The notes beneath the pieces are model-generated. The model was given only the letters and a program-made list of their open reading frames with translations, made no database searches and was not told where the DNA came from. Below, piece by piece: positions 8,292-17,980 of a stretch of DNA of 64,000 nt (positions within the stretch are counted from its first letter, which is position 1; every line of letters begins with the position of its first letter). Source of the stretch: CAKVON01 sp902475665 (GTDB lineage Bacteria; Actinomycetota; Coriobacteriia; Coriobacteriales; Atopobiaceae); assembly GCA_036321795.1 (NCBI GenBank), contig JAWQCY010000001.1:496001-560000 (forward strand), written 5' to 3'. Both the position numbers and the translations under genes were made by a program.

Positions 8292-9227
8292 ATGAGGGAT
8301 TATCTCGTCAAGAGAGTCCTGCAGGCACTCGGTGTCATTCTCTGCATCTCTGCGATCACGTTCTTCGTCCTCAACATCGTGCCGGGCGACCCCGTCCGCG
8401 TCATGATGGGCGACATGGCCGACGAGGGAACGATCGCCCAGGTCAGGCATTCGATGGGTCTGGACAGGCCCATCCCGGTCCAGTACTTTAGCTGGCTTGG
8501 TGACATGTTGCACGGCGACTTTGGCACGAGCTATGCCCAGCACCGTGGCGTCATCGAGCTGATGGGTCGCGCCCTGGGTGTCACCGCGAAGCTCTCCGGC
8601 CTCGCCTACCTGCTGTCGCTCGTCATCGGCCTGGTCTTTGGCGTCGTGTCCGCGGTCAACCGCGGCAAGGCGGCCGACCGCATCCTCATGGCGCTCTCGA
8701 TCCTTGGCATCTCGGCGCCCGCGTTCTGGGTGGCCATCATCCTGCAGATCGTGTTCGCCATGAACCTGCACTGGCTTCCGCTGTCGGGTGTAAAGAACGC
8801 GGCATGCTTCGTGCTGCCCGTGATAGCCCTGGGCACCCGTTATGCGGCAAGCATCGCGCGCGTGACGCGTACCGCCATGCTCGAGGTGCTCAACCAGGAC
8901 TTCATGCGCACGGCAGAGGCAAAGGGCCTGGCCAAGTGGGTCGTCATCATCAAGCACGGCCTGCGCAACGCGCTGATTCCCATCATCACCATCGCCGGCA
9001 CCCAGCTCGGCCAGATTCTCACGGGCTCGATCCTGATTGAGTCGGTCTTCTCGATGCCTGGCATCGGCAAGCTGCTGCTCGACGCGATCCAGGCGCGCGA
9101 CCTGCCCCTCATCCAGGGCGGCGTCATGTACATCGCGCTCATCTGCGTCGTCGTGTACCTGCTCGTTGACATCCTGTACGCGGTCGTCGACCCGCGCATT
9201 CGACTCGGGGGAGGTGCCGAGGAGTAA
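8292..9227 (+). CDS. Peptide ABC transporter permease (DppB/OppB family)
   Basis: Inner-membrane subunit of 311 residues with about six hydrophobic helices. The family N-terminus (MRDYLVKRVLQALGVI), the NIVPGDPVR segment and the EAA coupling loop (TAEAKGLAKWVVIIKHGLRN) are present. The ATG at 8292 is used because GGGGAG lies 7 nt upstream; an ATG at 8285 is out of frame. The stop overlaps the next start by one base, indicating translational coupling to the partner permease. Confidence 0.92.
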   Translation: MRDYLVKRVLQALGVILCISAITFFVLNIVPGDPVRVMMGDMADEGTIAQVRHSMGLDRPIPVQYFSWLGDMLHGDFGTSYAQHRGVIELMGRALGVTAKLSGLAYLLSLVIGLVFGVVSAVNRGKAADRILMALSILGISAPAFWVAIILQIVFAMNLHWLPLSGVKNAACFVLPVIALGTRYAASIARVTRTAMLEVLNQDFMRTAEAKGLAKWVVIIKHGLRNALIPIITIAGTQLGQILTGSILIESVFSMPGIGKLLLDAIQARDLPLIQGGVMYIALICVVVYLLVDILYAVVDPRIRLGGGAEE

Positions 9228-10180
9228 TGGCTCTTCTCAACAGTGACAAGACCAGTCCGAAGGTCAACAAGGCCGAACGCGTGGCTGCCGACGCCGTCGC
9301 GGCACAGGAGGCGGAGCGTGCGCAGGGCAAGGGGCGTGCCTCGAACTATTGGGCGGTGAGCTGGCAGATCTTCCGCAAGAACAAGCTCGGCATGGCGTGT
9401 CTGGCCATTGTCGTCCTTCTCGCCGTCATTGCCATCCTGGCCCCGGTGCTCTCGCCGTACGACCCGGACGCCCAGACCCTGACGGACATGCTGCTGCGTC
9501 CCGGCGGGGCACACCCGTTTGGTACCGACGAGTTCGGCCGCGACATTCTGTCGCGCACCATCTACGGATGCCGCATCTCGCTTTCGGTTGGCGTGGTCTC
9601 GCAGGTCATCGCCATCATGATCGGCTTTTTTGCGGGCGTGTGCGCGGGCTACTTCGGCGGCAAGGTCGATGCGGTGATCTCGTTCGTGATCCAGGTCTTC
9701 TCGAGCTTCCCGTTCCTGCTGTTCGCGATCGTCGTGATGTTCGTCATGGGTCCCGGGCTGGGCAACCTGTACGTGGCGCTGGGCCTTCTGGGTTGGACGA
9801 GCACCGCGCGCCTGATCCGCGGCGACGTCATGCGCCTCAAGGGTTCCGAGTACATCCAGAGCTGCATCCTGTCGGGCGGCAAGCCGATGCGCATCATTCT
9901 CAAGCACCTGCTGCCCAACTGCGTCTCAACGCTCATCGTCACCGCGACGCTGGGCATCCCCGACGCCATCCTGTCCGAGGCGACCCTGTCCTTCCTGGGA
10001 CTGGGCGTTCAGCCCCCGATGGCCAGCTGGGGTCAGATGATCTCGGCCAGCCAGCCCTACATCCAGTCGAACACGTACTACAGCGTCATCCCGGGCATTG
10101 CCATCATCGTCACGGTCATGGCCTTCAACCTGCTTGGTGACGCCATGCGCGACGCGCTCGACCCGAAGATGCGTTCATAG
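9227..10180 (+). CDS. Peptide ABC transporter permease (DppC/OppC family)
   Basis: Second membrane subunit, 317 residues. A cytoplasmic N-terminal stretch of about 45 residues precedes the first helix. The characteristic HPFGTDEFGRDILSR motif and the EAA-type loop (SGGKPMRIILKHLLPN) identify the DppC branch. Start ATG shares its first base with the TAA of the upstream permease (TAATG). Forms a heterodimer with it in the membrane. Confidence 0.92.
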   Translation: MALLNSDKTSPKVNKAERVAADAVAAQEAERAQGKGRASNYWAVSWQIFRKNKLGMACLAIVVLLAVIAILAPVLSPYDPDAQTLTDMLLRPGGAHPFGTDEFGRDILSRTIYGCRISLSVGVVSQVIAIMIGFFAGVCAGYFGGKVDAVISFVIQVFSSFPFLLFAIVVMFVMGPGLGNLYVALGLLGWTSTARLIRGDVMRLKGSEYIQSCILSGGKPMRIILKHLLPNCVSTLIVTATLGIPDAILSEATLSFLGLGVQPPMASWGQMISASQPYIQSNTYYSVIPGIAIIVTVMAFNLLGDAMRDALDPKMRS

Positions 10181-10193
10181 GGGAGGTATGAGC

Positions 10194-11282
10194 ATGTCTG
10201 AAGAGACCATCGAAACCCCGACCTTCTCCGAGGAGGTTGTGGATGCGGCCGAGAAGACCACCGCGGCCCTTTTGGAGAGGGCCGACGAGGAGAAGCCCCT
10301 TCTCGACGTTCGCAACCTCGACGTCGTCCTGAACACCGAGGACGGTCGACTGCCAGTGATCACCAACCTCTCCTTTACCATGCGCAAGGGCGAGACCCTC
10401 GCCGTCGTCGGCGAGTCCGGCTGCGGCAAGTCGATGACCGCGCTTTCGGTCATGGGCCTTCTGCCCGAGCCCGTCGCCAAGATCTGCGGCGGCTCGATCG
10501 ACTTCCAGGGCACCGACCTGGCGCCCCTGGACAAGGAGCAGCGCCGCAAGTACCGCGGCAAGGACATCTCGATGATCTTCCAGGAGCCCATGACCTCACT
10601 GAACCCGGTCATGACCGCGGGCAGGCAGATTCGCGAGGGCATCCTGGTCCACAACCCCGGGATGGACAAGGCGGAGGCCGACCGCCGCGCGCTGGAGATG
10701 ATCAGGCTCGTGGGCATTCCCGCCCCCGAGAAGGTCTTCAAGTCGTACCCGCACGAGCTGTCGGGTGGCATGCGCCAGCGCATCATGATCGCCATGGCGC
10801 TTGCGTGCGAGCCCGCGCTTCTCATCTGTGACGAGCCCACGACGGCGCTCGACGTCACGATCCAGGCGCAGATCCTGCAGCTGATCGACAGCATGCGCGA
10901 GAAGCTCGGCACCGGCGTCATGCTCATCACGCACGACATGGGCGTCGTGTCCGAGATGGCCGACTGGGTCCTGGTCATGTACACCGGCCACGCCTTCGAG
11001 TACGCCACGTCCGCCGAGCTGTTCACGCACCCCAAGCACCCCTACGCGCAGGGCCTGATTGCCTCCATCCCGTCGATGGACGACGCGGTCGACGAGCTCT
11101 ACGCGATTCCGGGCAACGTCCCCATGCTCAACGAGATTCCCGAGGGTTGCCCGTTCAACCCGCGCTGCCCGTTTGCCTGCGACCTGTGCCGCCACGAGGT
11201 GCCGCAGCTCGCGCCTGTCGAGAAGGGCAACGACAGCCACCTGGTTGCCTGCTGGAAGTACACCGATAAGTGGGGTGAGTAG
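10194..11282 (+). CDS. Peptide ABC transporter ATP-binding protein (DppD/OppD family)
   Basis: ATPase of 362 residues: Walker A GESGCGKS, signature LSGGMRQR, Walker B LLICDEP followed by TTALD. The oligopeptide-transporter C-terminal domain has the Cys-rich CPFNPRCPFACDLC segment, which in relatives may hold an Fe-S cluster. The ATG at 10194 is preferred over one at 10188 because GGGAGG (10181-10186) is 7 nt away from it. The acidic N-terminal tail of about 30 residues before the ABC core is longer than usual. Two nucleotides separate it from the partner ATPase. Confidence 0.92.
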   Translation: MSEETIETPTFSEEVVDAAEKTTAALLERADEEKPLLDVRNLDVVLNTEDGRLPVITNLSFTMRKGETLAVVGESGCGKSMTALSVMGLLPEPVAKICGGSIDFQGTDLAPLDKEQRRKYRGKDISMIFQEPMTSLNPVMTAGRQIREGILVHNPGMDKAEADRRALEMIRLVGIPAPEKVFKSYPHELSGGMRQRIMIAMALACEPALLICDEPTTALDVTIQAQILQLIDSMREKLGTGVMLITHDMGVVSEMADWVLVMYTGHAFEYATSAELFTHPKHPYAQGLIASIPSMDDAVDELYAIPGNVPMLNEIPEGCPFNPRCPFACDLCRHEVPQLAPVEKGNDSHLVACWKYTDKWGE

Positions 11283-11284
11283 CC

Positions 11285-12328
<1,044 letters not shown>

Positions 12329-12367
12329 CAGGAAACCAGCAGTCAAGCGAAAGGATCGAGAAGAACA

Positions 12368-13618
12368 ATGAGCGACGTTCTGGACAGGTTCATCAAGTAC
12401 TGCAGCATCTCCAGCCAGTCGGCACCCGACTCCTCCGAACACGTGCCGTCGACCGAGTGTCAGCATGACATCGCACGCTGCGTGTACAACGACCTGGTCG
12501 AGTTGGGTGCCGAGAACGTGACCATCGACGAGCACGCCTACGTCACGGCACAGTGGCCCGCCTCCGCCGGCTGCGAGGACCTGCCGCATCTTGGCTTCTG
12601 CGCGCACCTGGACACCGCCTGGCAGACCTTTGGCGAGAACGTTCACCCGCACGTCGTCCACTACGAGGGCGGCAAGCTCGTCATGGGCGTCGTCGACGGT
12701 CGCGAGGTCTCGACCGACCCCGAGACCAACCCCGCCCTCGAGCACATGGTCGGCTGGGATATCGTCTGTTCCGACGGCACCACCCTCATCGGCGCCGACG
12801 ACAAGGCCGGCGTCGCCGAGATCGTGTCGCTTCTCAAGCGCCTGAAGGACGACCCGACCATCCCGCATCCCGGCCTTGCCGTCGCCTTCGTCCCCGACGA
12901 GGAGATCGGTCACGGCGCCAAGCTGCTTGACCTCGAGAAGTTCGGCTGCAAGTGGGGCTACACCCTCGACGGCGGTCCGTGCGGCGAGTTCAGCTACGAG
13001 GTCTTCAACGCCAGCGAGGCAAAGCTCACCGCACGTGGTCTGTCGGTGCACACCGGCACCGCCAAGGGCATCATGATCAACGCATCCGAGGTCCTTCTCA
13101 GGTTCCACCAGTTGCTGCCCGCGCAGGAGCGTCCCGAGTACACCGAGAACTACGACGGCTTCTACTACTTGTGCGGCATCGACGGCAACTGCGAGGTCGC
13201 CCACGCCACCTACATCATCCGCGACCACGACCGAGCCATCTTCGAGTCGCGCGAGCAGCTGATGCGTCGTGCCGTCGACTTCGTCAACGCCGAGTATGGC
13301 CAGCAGGTGCTCTCGATCGAGATCACCCAGACCTACCGCAACATGGCCGAGGTCATTCTCGACGGCAACCAGCACCTCGTCGACAACGCCCGTGCCGCCT
13401 ACGAGGCAAACGGCTACGACATGAAGATCATCCCGATGCGTGGCGGCACCGACGGCGCCCAGCTGAGCTATCGCGGTATGCCGTGCCCCAACATGAGCGC
13501 CGGCTACTACAACGCCCATGGCGTGAAGGAGTTCTGTCCCGTGCCCGAGCTCGAGACCATGGTCGACGTGCTCCAGACGCTCGTCGGTCTGTACGCCAAG
13601 CCCCAGGACCAGCAGTAG
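12368..13618 (+). CDS. pepT: Peptidase T (tripeptide aminopeptidase)
   Basis: M20-family zinc aminopeptidase that removes the N-terminal residue from tripeptides in the cytoplasm; 416 residues. Metal and catalytic motifs: GFCAHLDTA (His, Asp), LIGADDKAG (bridging Asp), PDEEIGHG (general base Glu plus metal Glu), LDGGPCGE (Asp) and the C-terminal YYNAHGVKEF (His). It follows the peptide transporter by 39 nt on the same strand, so imported peptides are probably cleaved by products of the same mRNA. Confidence 0.93.
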   Translation: MSDVLDRFIKYCSISSQSAPDSSEHVPSTECQHDIARCVYNDLVELGAENVTIDEHAYVTAQWPASAGCEDLPHLGFCAHLDTAWQTFGENVHPHVVHYEGGKLVMGVVDGREVSTDPETNPALEHMVGWDIVCSDGTTLIGADDKAGVAEIVSLLKRLKDDPTIPHPGLAVAFVPDEEIGHGAKLLDLEKFGCKWGYTLDGGPCGEFSYEVFNASEAKLTARGLSVHTGTAKGIMINASEVLLRFHQLLPAQERPEYTENYDGFYYLCGIDGNCEVAHATYIIRDHDRAIFESREQLMRRAVDFVNAEYGQQVLSIEITQTYRNMAEVILDGNQHLVDNARAAYEANGYDMKIIPMRGGTDGAQLSYRGMPCPNMSAGYYNAHGVKEFCPVPELETMVDVLQTLVGLYAKPQDQQ

Positions 13619-13630
13619 GAGGATCATCGA

Positions 13631-14701
13631 GTGGATACCAACGAGCTTTGTGAGGGAATCGACCCCAAGGTCCTTCTCGACATGTTCCGGAAGGTCGTCG
13701 AGGTGGACAGCCCCGTGGGCTACTACGCCGACATCGAGCCCGTCCTGTCGCGCATGGTGGCCGAGTGGGGCTACGAGATGACGTGGGACCAGAAGCACAC
13801 CGGTTACGTGCGCGTTCCCGGCGTCAATGGCGAGAAGTGCGTCTGCGTGGGTGCCCACCTGGACACGATCGGATTCGTCGTTCGTGGCTTCAACGAGGAC
13901 GGGACGCTTCGCGTCCGCAACCTCGGTGGCATCAACTGGGCGAGCGTGGAGGGCGAGACCGTAAGCATCCATTGTCGCGACGGTCGCACCGTCGACGCGC
14001 AGGTGATCGCCAACCACCACTCGGTCCACGTGTTCGAGGACTGCAAGCAGCAGCCGCGCGACGAGGACCACATGTCGCTCTCGATCATCGGTGACGTCGC
14101 CTCCGAGGCAGACGCCCGTGCGCTCGGCGTGACCGAGGGTGCCATTGTCGGTGTCGACCCGCACTTCCAGGCGTTTGACAACGGCTACGTGGTGTCGCGC
14201 CACATCGACGACAAGGCTGCCGTCGCCGTCCTTCTGGACGTGCTGCGCTGGCTGCACGAGACCGGCCTCAAGCCCGCGTGTGACACGCTGTTCGCCTTCC
14301 CAATCTACGAGGAGATCGGCCATGGCGGCGCCTACGTGCCCGAGGACGTAAGCGAGTACGTGGCGCTGGACATCACGCTGATCGGCCCCGACTACGACTC
14401 CAACGAGCACCACGTCGGCATCATCGCGTCCGACCACAAGGGCCCTTACGACTGGGACCTGACCAACAGGCTGATTGCCTGCGCCAAGGCCGTCTGCGAC
14501 GAGGACAAGTGGAACACGCAGGTCTGCTTCCACTACTCGACCGACGCGAATGCCGCCTACGTGCTGGGCAACAACATCGCCTCGGGTGCCTTTGGCATGG
14601 CGTGCCTCAACACGCACGGCCGCGAGCGCTGCCACATGGACGCCATCGTCCAGACCGAGCGCCTGTGCCGCGCCTACGTCATGGGCGTTGGCGCCGAGTA
14701 G
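13631..14701 (+). CDS. M42-family metallo-aminopeptidase
   Basis: 356 residues. M42 (glutamyl aminopeptidase/endoglucanase-like) features: GAHLDTIGF (metal His/Asp), HIDDKAA (bridging Asp), PIYEEIGHGG (catalytic and metal Glu), ALDITLIGPD (Asp) and NTHGRERCHMD (His near the C-terminus). It cuts N-terminal residues from peptides, usually as a large oligomer. GTG start with GGAGG 8 nt upstream; 12 nt after pepT. With the transporter and PepT it completes a peptide import-and-digest unit. Confidence 0.88.
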   Translation: MDTNELCEGIDPKVLLDMFRKVVEVDSPVGYYADIEPVLSRMVAEWGYEMTWDQKHTGYVRVPGVNGEKCVCVGAHLDTIGFVVRGFNEDGTLRVRNLGGINWASVEGETVSIHCRDGRTVDAQVIANHHSVHVFEDCKQQPRDEDHMSLSIIGDVASEADARALGVTEGAIVGVDPHFQAFDNGYVVSRHIDDKAAVAVLLDVLRWLHETGLKPACDTLFAFPIYEEIGHGGAYVPEDVSEYVALDITLIGPDYDSNEHHVGIIASDHKGPYDWDLTNRLIACAKAVCDEDKWNTQVCFHYSTDANAAYVLGNNIASGAFGMACLNTHGRERCHMDAIVQTERLCRAYVMGVGAE

Positions 14702-14702
14702 G

Positions 14703-14717
14703 CTGCCGAGAAGTGCC
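14703..14717 (+). repeat. 15-nt intergenic repeat, copy 2
   Basis: CTGCCGAGAAGTGCC, identical to 2743-2757, starting 1 nt after the M42 stop codon and ending 5 nt before a TAGAAT -10-like sequence (14723-14728) that may serve coaE. Confidence 0.6.
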
Positions 14718-14742
14718 TGCGCTAGAATCCGTGTGAGTTGAC

Positions 14743-14778
14743 GCGGCGACCCGGGTCGATGCCTGGGTCGCCGCCTTT
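14743..14778 (+). terminator. Hairpin in the M42-coaE gap
   Basis: Perfect 10-bp stem GCGGCGACCC / GGGTCGCCGC with a 12-nt loop, followed by CTTTGT. It may end the peptide operon. Because it lies only 24 nt before the coaE start it would also sit in a coaE leader if transcription starts at the TAGAAT upstream. Confidence 0.55.
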
Positions 14779-14801
14779 GTCTCGGGGAGTGGGGGAGCGT
14801 C

Positions 14802-15434
14802 GTGTACACCGTTTTCTTGGCAGGGGGCATCGCCTCGGGCAAGTCCTCTGTGGCTCGTCGCTTGGTCGAACGTGGCGCATGGCGCTGCGACTTGGATGCC
14901 ATCTCGCGCGAGGTTCTGGAGCCTGGAAGCCCCGTTCTCGGCGACGTCGCGGAGGCGTTTGGCGAGGACCTGGTAGACCCTGTGACCGGCGAGCTCGATC
15001 GCGCCGGCCTTGCGCGCCGTGCCTTCGCGACTCGCGAGGACGCGGCAAGGCTCGAGGCAATCGAGCTGCCTGCCATTGCGGACCGCCTGGCAGATGCCCT
15101 TGCCCGCGCCCAGGAGGGCTGCTGCGGGGAGTCTCCCCGCGTGGCCGTGGTGGAGATTCCGCTATTGGACCGCATGGGCGAGAAGATCGACCTTGCCGAT
15201 GAGGTCCTCGCCGTGTCTTGCCCTGTGGATGTTCGACGTCAGCGCGCGATCGGACGAGGGATGACGGCCGACGACTTTGATGCCCGTGTCGCAAACCAAC
15301 CTTCCGACGGCTATCTCGCCACTCATGCCAACACCGTGATTGACAACGCGGGTGATGAGGCCGCGTTGCTTGCGGCGGTCGATGTGTGGTGGGACGAGCA
15401 CGAGGCCCAGGGCTGGCGGGTGTCGGGACGCTGA
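14802..15434 (+). CDS. coaE: Dephospho-CoA kinase
   Basis: Last step of coenzyme A synthesis, phosphorylating the 3'-OH of dephospho-CoA; 210 residues. P-loop GGIASGKSS at the N-terminus, the DLDAISREVL segment that binds the acceptor, and the lid region with VRRQRAIGRG. GTG start with GGGGGAG just upstream. Its genomic partner in many Gram-positives is polA; here polA lies 12 kb away. Convergent with the 787-residue membrane protein gene. Confidence 0.92.
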   Translation: MYTVFLAGGIASGKSSVARRLVERGAWRCDLDAISREVLEPGSPVLGDVAEAFGEDLVDPVTGELDRAGLARRAFATREDAARLEAIELPAIADRLADALARAQEGCCGESPRVAVVEIPLLDRMGEKIDLADEVLAVSCPVDVRRQRAIGRGMTADDFDARVANQPSDGYLATHANTVIDNAGDEAALLAAVDVWWDEHEAQGWRVSGR

Positions 15435-15489
15435 TAGCGACCGATTGATGGCAGGTCCGACAGGATTGCGCTTGCGAACGTCCTTGCGG

Positions 15490-17853
15490 CTATGGCCTGT
15501 CCTTTTGGACGAGCGATTGGTGGACGTCCACGAGGGCGTCGTCATGCGTCGTTTCGAACAGGGCAACCACCAGTTGGCAGCATACGGGGAACACGCCCTC
15601 ATCGCACGCGACGCGTGCCATTGCCATCATGTCGGCGAGGGCCTTTGCGTCCAATCCGAGGGGGATGTCGTTGTCCAGCAGGATCTTTGCGGTCTCCGCC
15701 TGGTTTTTCGGGACCTTGATGCCCTTCTCGTTCTCTATAAGCTCCTCGAGCTCCTGGCGCGCCATGGGGACGACCTCGGTGTCCCAGGCAAGGGCGCGTG
15801 TGTAGCAGGCGACGGACAACTCGTTGTTGCCGAGCTTCCACTCGAAGAAGGCGAGCCTGTACTGCAGCAGGGCCGCGTCACGTGCGGAGGTCACGAGCGG
15901 TAGACGTTCCTTGATGAGCCCGATCGCATCGTAGAGCTTGCCCTGCCTTTCGAGCACGCGTAGGTGGGCCATCAACGCCTCGACTGACAGGGGTGCAATC
16001 TCTGTCAGCCGCTTCAGGTGCTGCTGGGCCTCCTCGATCTGGTCCATCAGGACGAGTTCGCGCGCGATGAAGAGATGCGCCTGATAGTAGGCGTCGGGAA
16101 CGAGGCAGACCTCGCGTGTATCGCCCACGTTAAGCAGGTTGTACCTGATGCGCTCGGAAAACGAGTTAAAGAAGCACCAGACGCGGGTTGAATCGCTGTC
16201 ATAGGTCTTGGCCGCATCGATGGGGCGCAACGCATCGCGCATGATTTCGATCGCCGCCTGTGGGTCGCGTTCGCCTTCGGGCCCGTTGAGAAGTGCCGCG
16301 GCCCTGAGGGTCGCCTCGTCAAGGATGCTCCCGCGACAGAATGCGCGTCTGAGAGCCTGTGTGTCTCCAACGTCGATCGTCCCCTCGACCAGCTGCCTGC
16401 TCGTGCGCTCGCACGCTTCGGCGACGGTCGGATCGGTGGCCTGGCCGCGCTCCTCCATGAGGGCTGCCACCAGGTCCGAGGTGCTCTCGTAGTCATGCGC
16501 GACTATGCGCCTGAAGGCCTCGTCGCGGGCGCTGGATTCGTTGAGCGCGAGGTCGGACAGGTGGCGTGCCCCGCATGTGACGCGCATGGCCTGGGATGAC
16601 TCCTCGTCCCGAAGGTCGGGCATGCGCAGGCCGTCGGCGACCATGAACAGGTCGTCGTCGATGGTGAAGAAGGGCGTTGCGCTGTCCTGACTGCCGTTCT
16701 CGCTCGCACGCACCCACTCGGCCTGGGGCAGCTTGCCGGAGGTGGGGTCGGTGGTGTCGGCAAACCTGATTGCCTCGTACAGGCGGACATGGTCGAGCTC
16801 CATGGACAGGAGCGTGTTGCCTGTGCGGCTGTCGGTCGCGTTGACCACAAGCTGCGTCAGCGCATGGGACTTGTCGGCGTTAAGGACGCCGCGGGCCACG
16901 AGAAGGCAGTTTGCGAAGGTGACGCGCCTTGCGAGGGCCTCGCGTTGGTCGTCGTCCTGCGCGATGCCCGCGAGACACAATGCCGGCGTCGGCTCAATTT
17001 GGAGACATGCCGTCCCACGCGTGAGGTCGCAGCGGAACCTGTAGTTGATGCGGAACGGGTCGGGAAGCGACTCGACCCAATCTGCCACACCCAAGCGGAT
17101 GTCCCATTCTCCCGCGTGCGGTTGCGAGAGCGATCCTGCGATTGAGCTTGCCGCGGGGTAGGGGACTGGCGGTCGCCAGCTGTCGCGGGGCCCGAGGTCC
17201 TGTATGCCGGCAATCGTCGCGATTGGGTCCGCTTCCAGCGCTCGGCAGAGGTTGAGAATCGCCTCCAGTGCGAGCTGGTGCTCGTAGCCCTTGTCGCTCA
17301 GGCGCGCGGTGGGCATCCAGAACTGGTCGTTGCGGAAGAGGCAGTCGCAGGTGATTGGAGCCTCGCTTTCCCATTCGAGAACGCCCAGGCACTTCGCCAT
17401 CGAGGCGAGCCTGCCTACGGCGTCGCCCGAATACGCCTCGGGATGGCTTGCGAGTTCCCGAATGGTCCCGACGACATCGTCTGACCTCGCGATCATTGCG
17501 TCGAGGTCCGTTGTGGCCGCATCGATCGCATCGGGCTCGTTGGCGGGGACCTGCGGGCCGTCGTCGGCGGAGGCGAGCGCCACGGGTGCCACGGGTAGGG
17601 AGTCGCTCGACGATCCGGCATCTTTTGGCGCGGTCCGGCGTGTCTCCGCGAGCAGCATGCGGCTTGCGGAGACGAGGGTGACGCCCGTGGCAAGCATGAG
17701 CAACCCCAACGCGAGGAACACGCCCGCGTCGACCCCCGCCGTCGTGTCAACGTTCAGTATTACGCCACTGGCAAACAAGAGGGTTCCCAGCAAAATCTGG
17801 GGCACGCTCAAGACGATGCCGGCGATCGAAACAGCACGACGGTTCTTGCTCAC
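15490..17853 (-). CDS. Uncharacterised membrane protein with helical-repeat C-terminus
   Basis: 787 residues, family not recognised. Two hydrophobic helices (about residues 8-30 and 45-66) form an N-terminal hairpin, followed by a Ser/Ala/Pro/Asp-rich linker (about 70-125) and a large soluble part. The middle holds a conserved-looking CDCLFRNDQFWMPT segment (about residue 175) and a beta-rich stretch. The last 250 residues are helical and TPR-like (AYYQAHLFIARELVLMDQ, then LLQYRLAFFEWKLGNN, spaced like tandem repeats). GTG start with GGGAG 6 nt upstream. Single gene, convergent with coaE and divergent from uvrB. Could be a scaffold in envelope or stress physiology; no function can be assigned. 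Confidence 0.7.
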   Translation of the reverse strand: MSKNRRAVSIAGIVLSVPQILLGTLLFASGVILNVDTTAGVDAGVFLALGLLMLATGVTLVSASRMLLAETRRTAPKDAGSSSDSLPVAPVALASADDGPQVPANEPDAIDAATTDLDAMIARSDDVVGTIRELASHPEAYSGDAVGRLASMAKCLGVLEWESEAPITCDCLFRNDQFWMPTARLSDKGYEHQLALEAILNLCRALEADPIATIAGIQDLGPRDSWRPPVPYPAASSIAGSLSQPHAGEWDIRLGVADWVESLPDPFRINYRFRCDLTRGTACLQIEPTPALCLAGIAQDDDQREALARRVTFANCLLVARGVLNADKSHALTQLVVNATDSRTGNTLLSMELDHVRLYEAIRFADTTDPTSGKLPQAEWVRASENGSQDSATPFFTIDDDLFMVADGLRMPDLRDEESSQAMRVTCGARHLSDLALNESSARDEAFRRIVAHDYESTSDLVAALMEERGQATDPTVAEACERTSRQLVEGTIDVGDTQALRRAFCRGSILDEATLRAAALLNGPEGERDPQAAIEIMRDALRPIDAAKTYDSDSTRVWCFFNSFSERIRYNLLNVGDTREVCLVPDAYYQAHLFIARELVLMDQIEEAQQHLKRLTEIAPLSVEALMAHLRVLERQGKLYDAIGLIKERLPLVTSARDAALLQYRLAFFEWKLGNNELSVACYTRALAWDTEVVPMARQELEELIENEKGIKVPKNQAETAKILLDNDIPLGLDAKALADMMAMARVACDEGVFPVCCQLVVALFETTHDDALVDVHQSLVQKDRP

Positions 17854-17921
17854 CCGGAACTCCCTTCGTAGGTCCGTCCATTCTAACCTGTGGCAAGACA
17901 GTAATTCCTTGCGTCATGGTA

Positions 17922-17935
17922 CGAACATTTGTACT
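17922..17935 (+). promoter_or_regulatory. SOS (LexA) box upstream of uvrB
   Basis: CGAACATTTGTACT resembles the Gram-positive LexA site CGAAC-N4-GTTC with one mismatch in the core (GTAC for GTTC). It overlaps the -35 of the uvrB promoter, where a repressor would block RNA polymerase. Confidence 0.7.
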
Positions 17936-17957
17936 AGTTCATATGATTGGGTAGACT
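17929..17957 (+). promoter_or_regulatory. uvrB promoter
   Basis: TTGTAC (-35, 17929-17934), 17-nt spacer, TAGACT (-10, 17952-17957). The same -10 hexamer occurs before uvrA. Confidence 0.65.
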
Positions 17958-17980
17958 GTTCCCAGACGATGGGAGGACTC

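Noticed and set aside
17291..17980. N-terminal extension of uvrB by 230 codons
   Set aside because: The frame is open but runs antisense through the 787-residue protein gene, and GGGAGG with the ATG at 17981 marks the true start after the SOS promoter.
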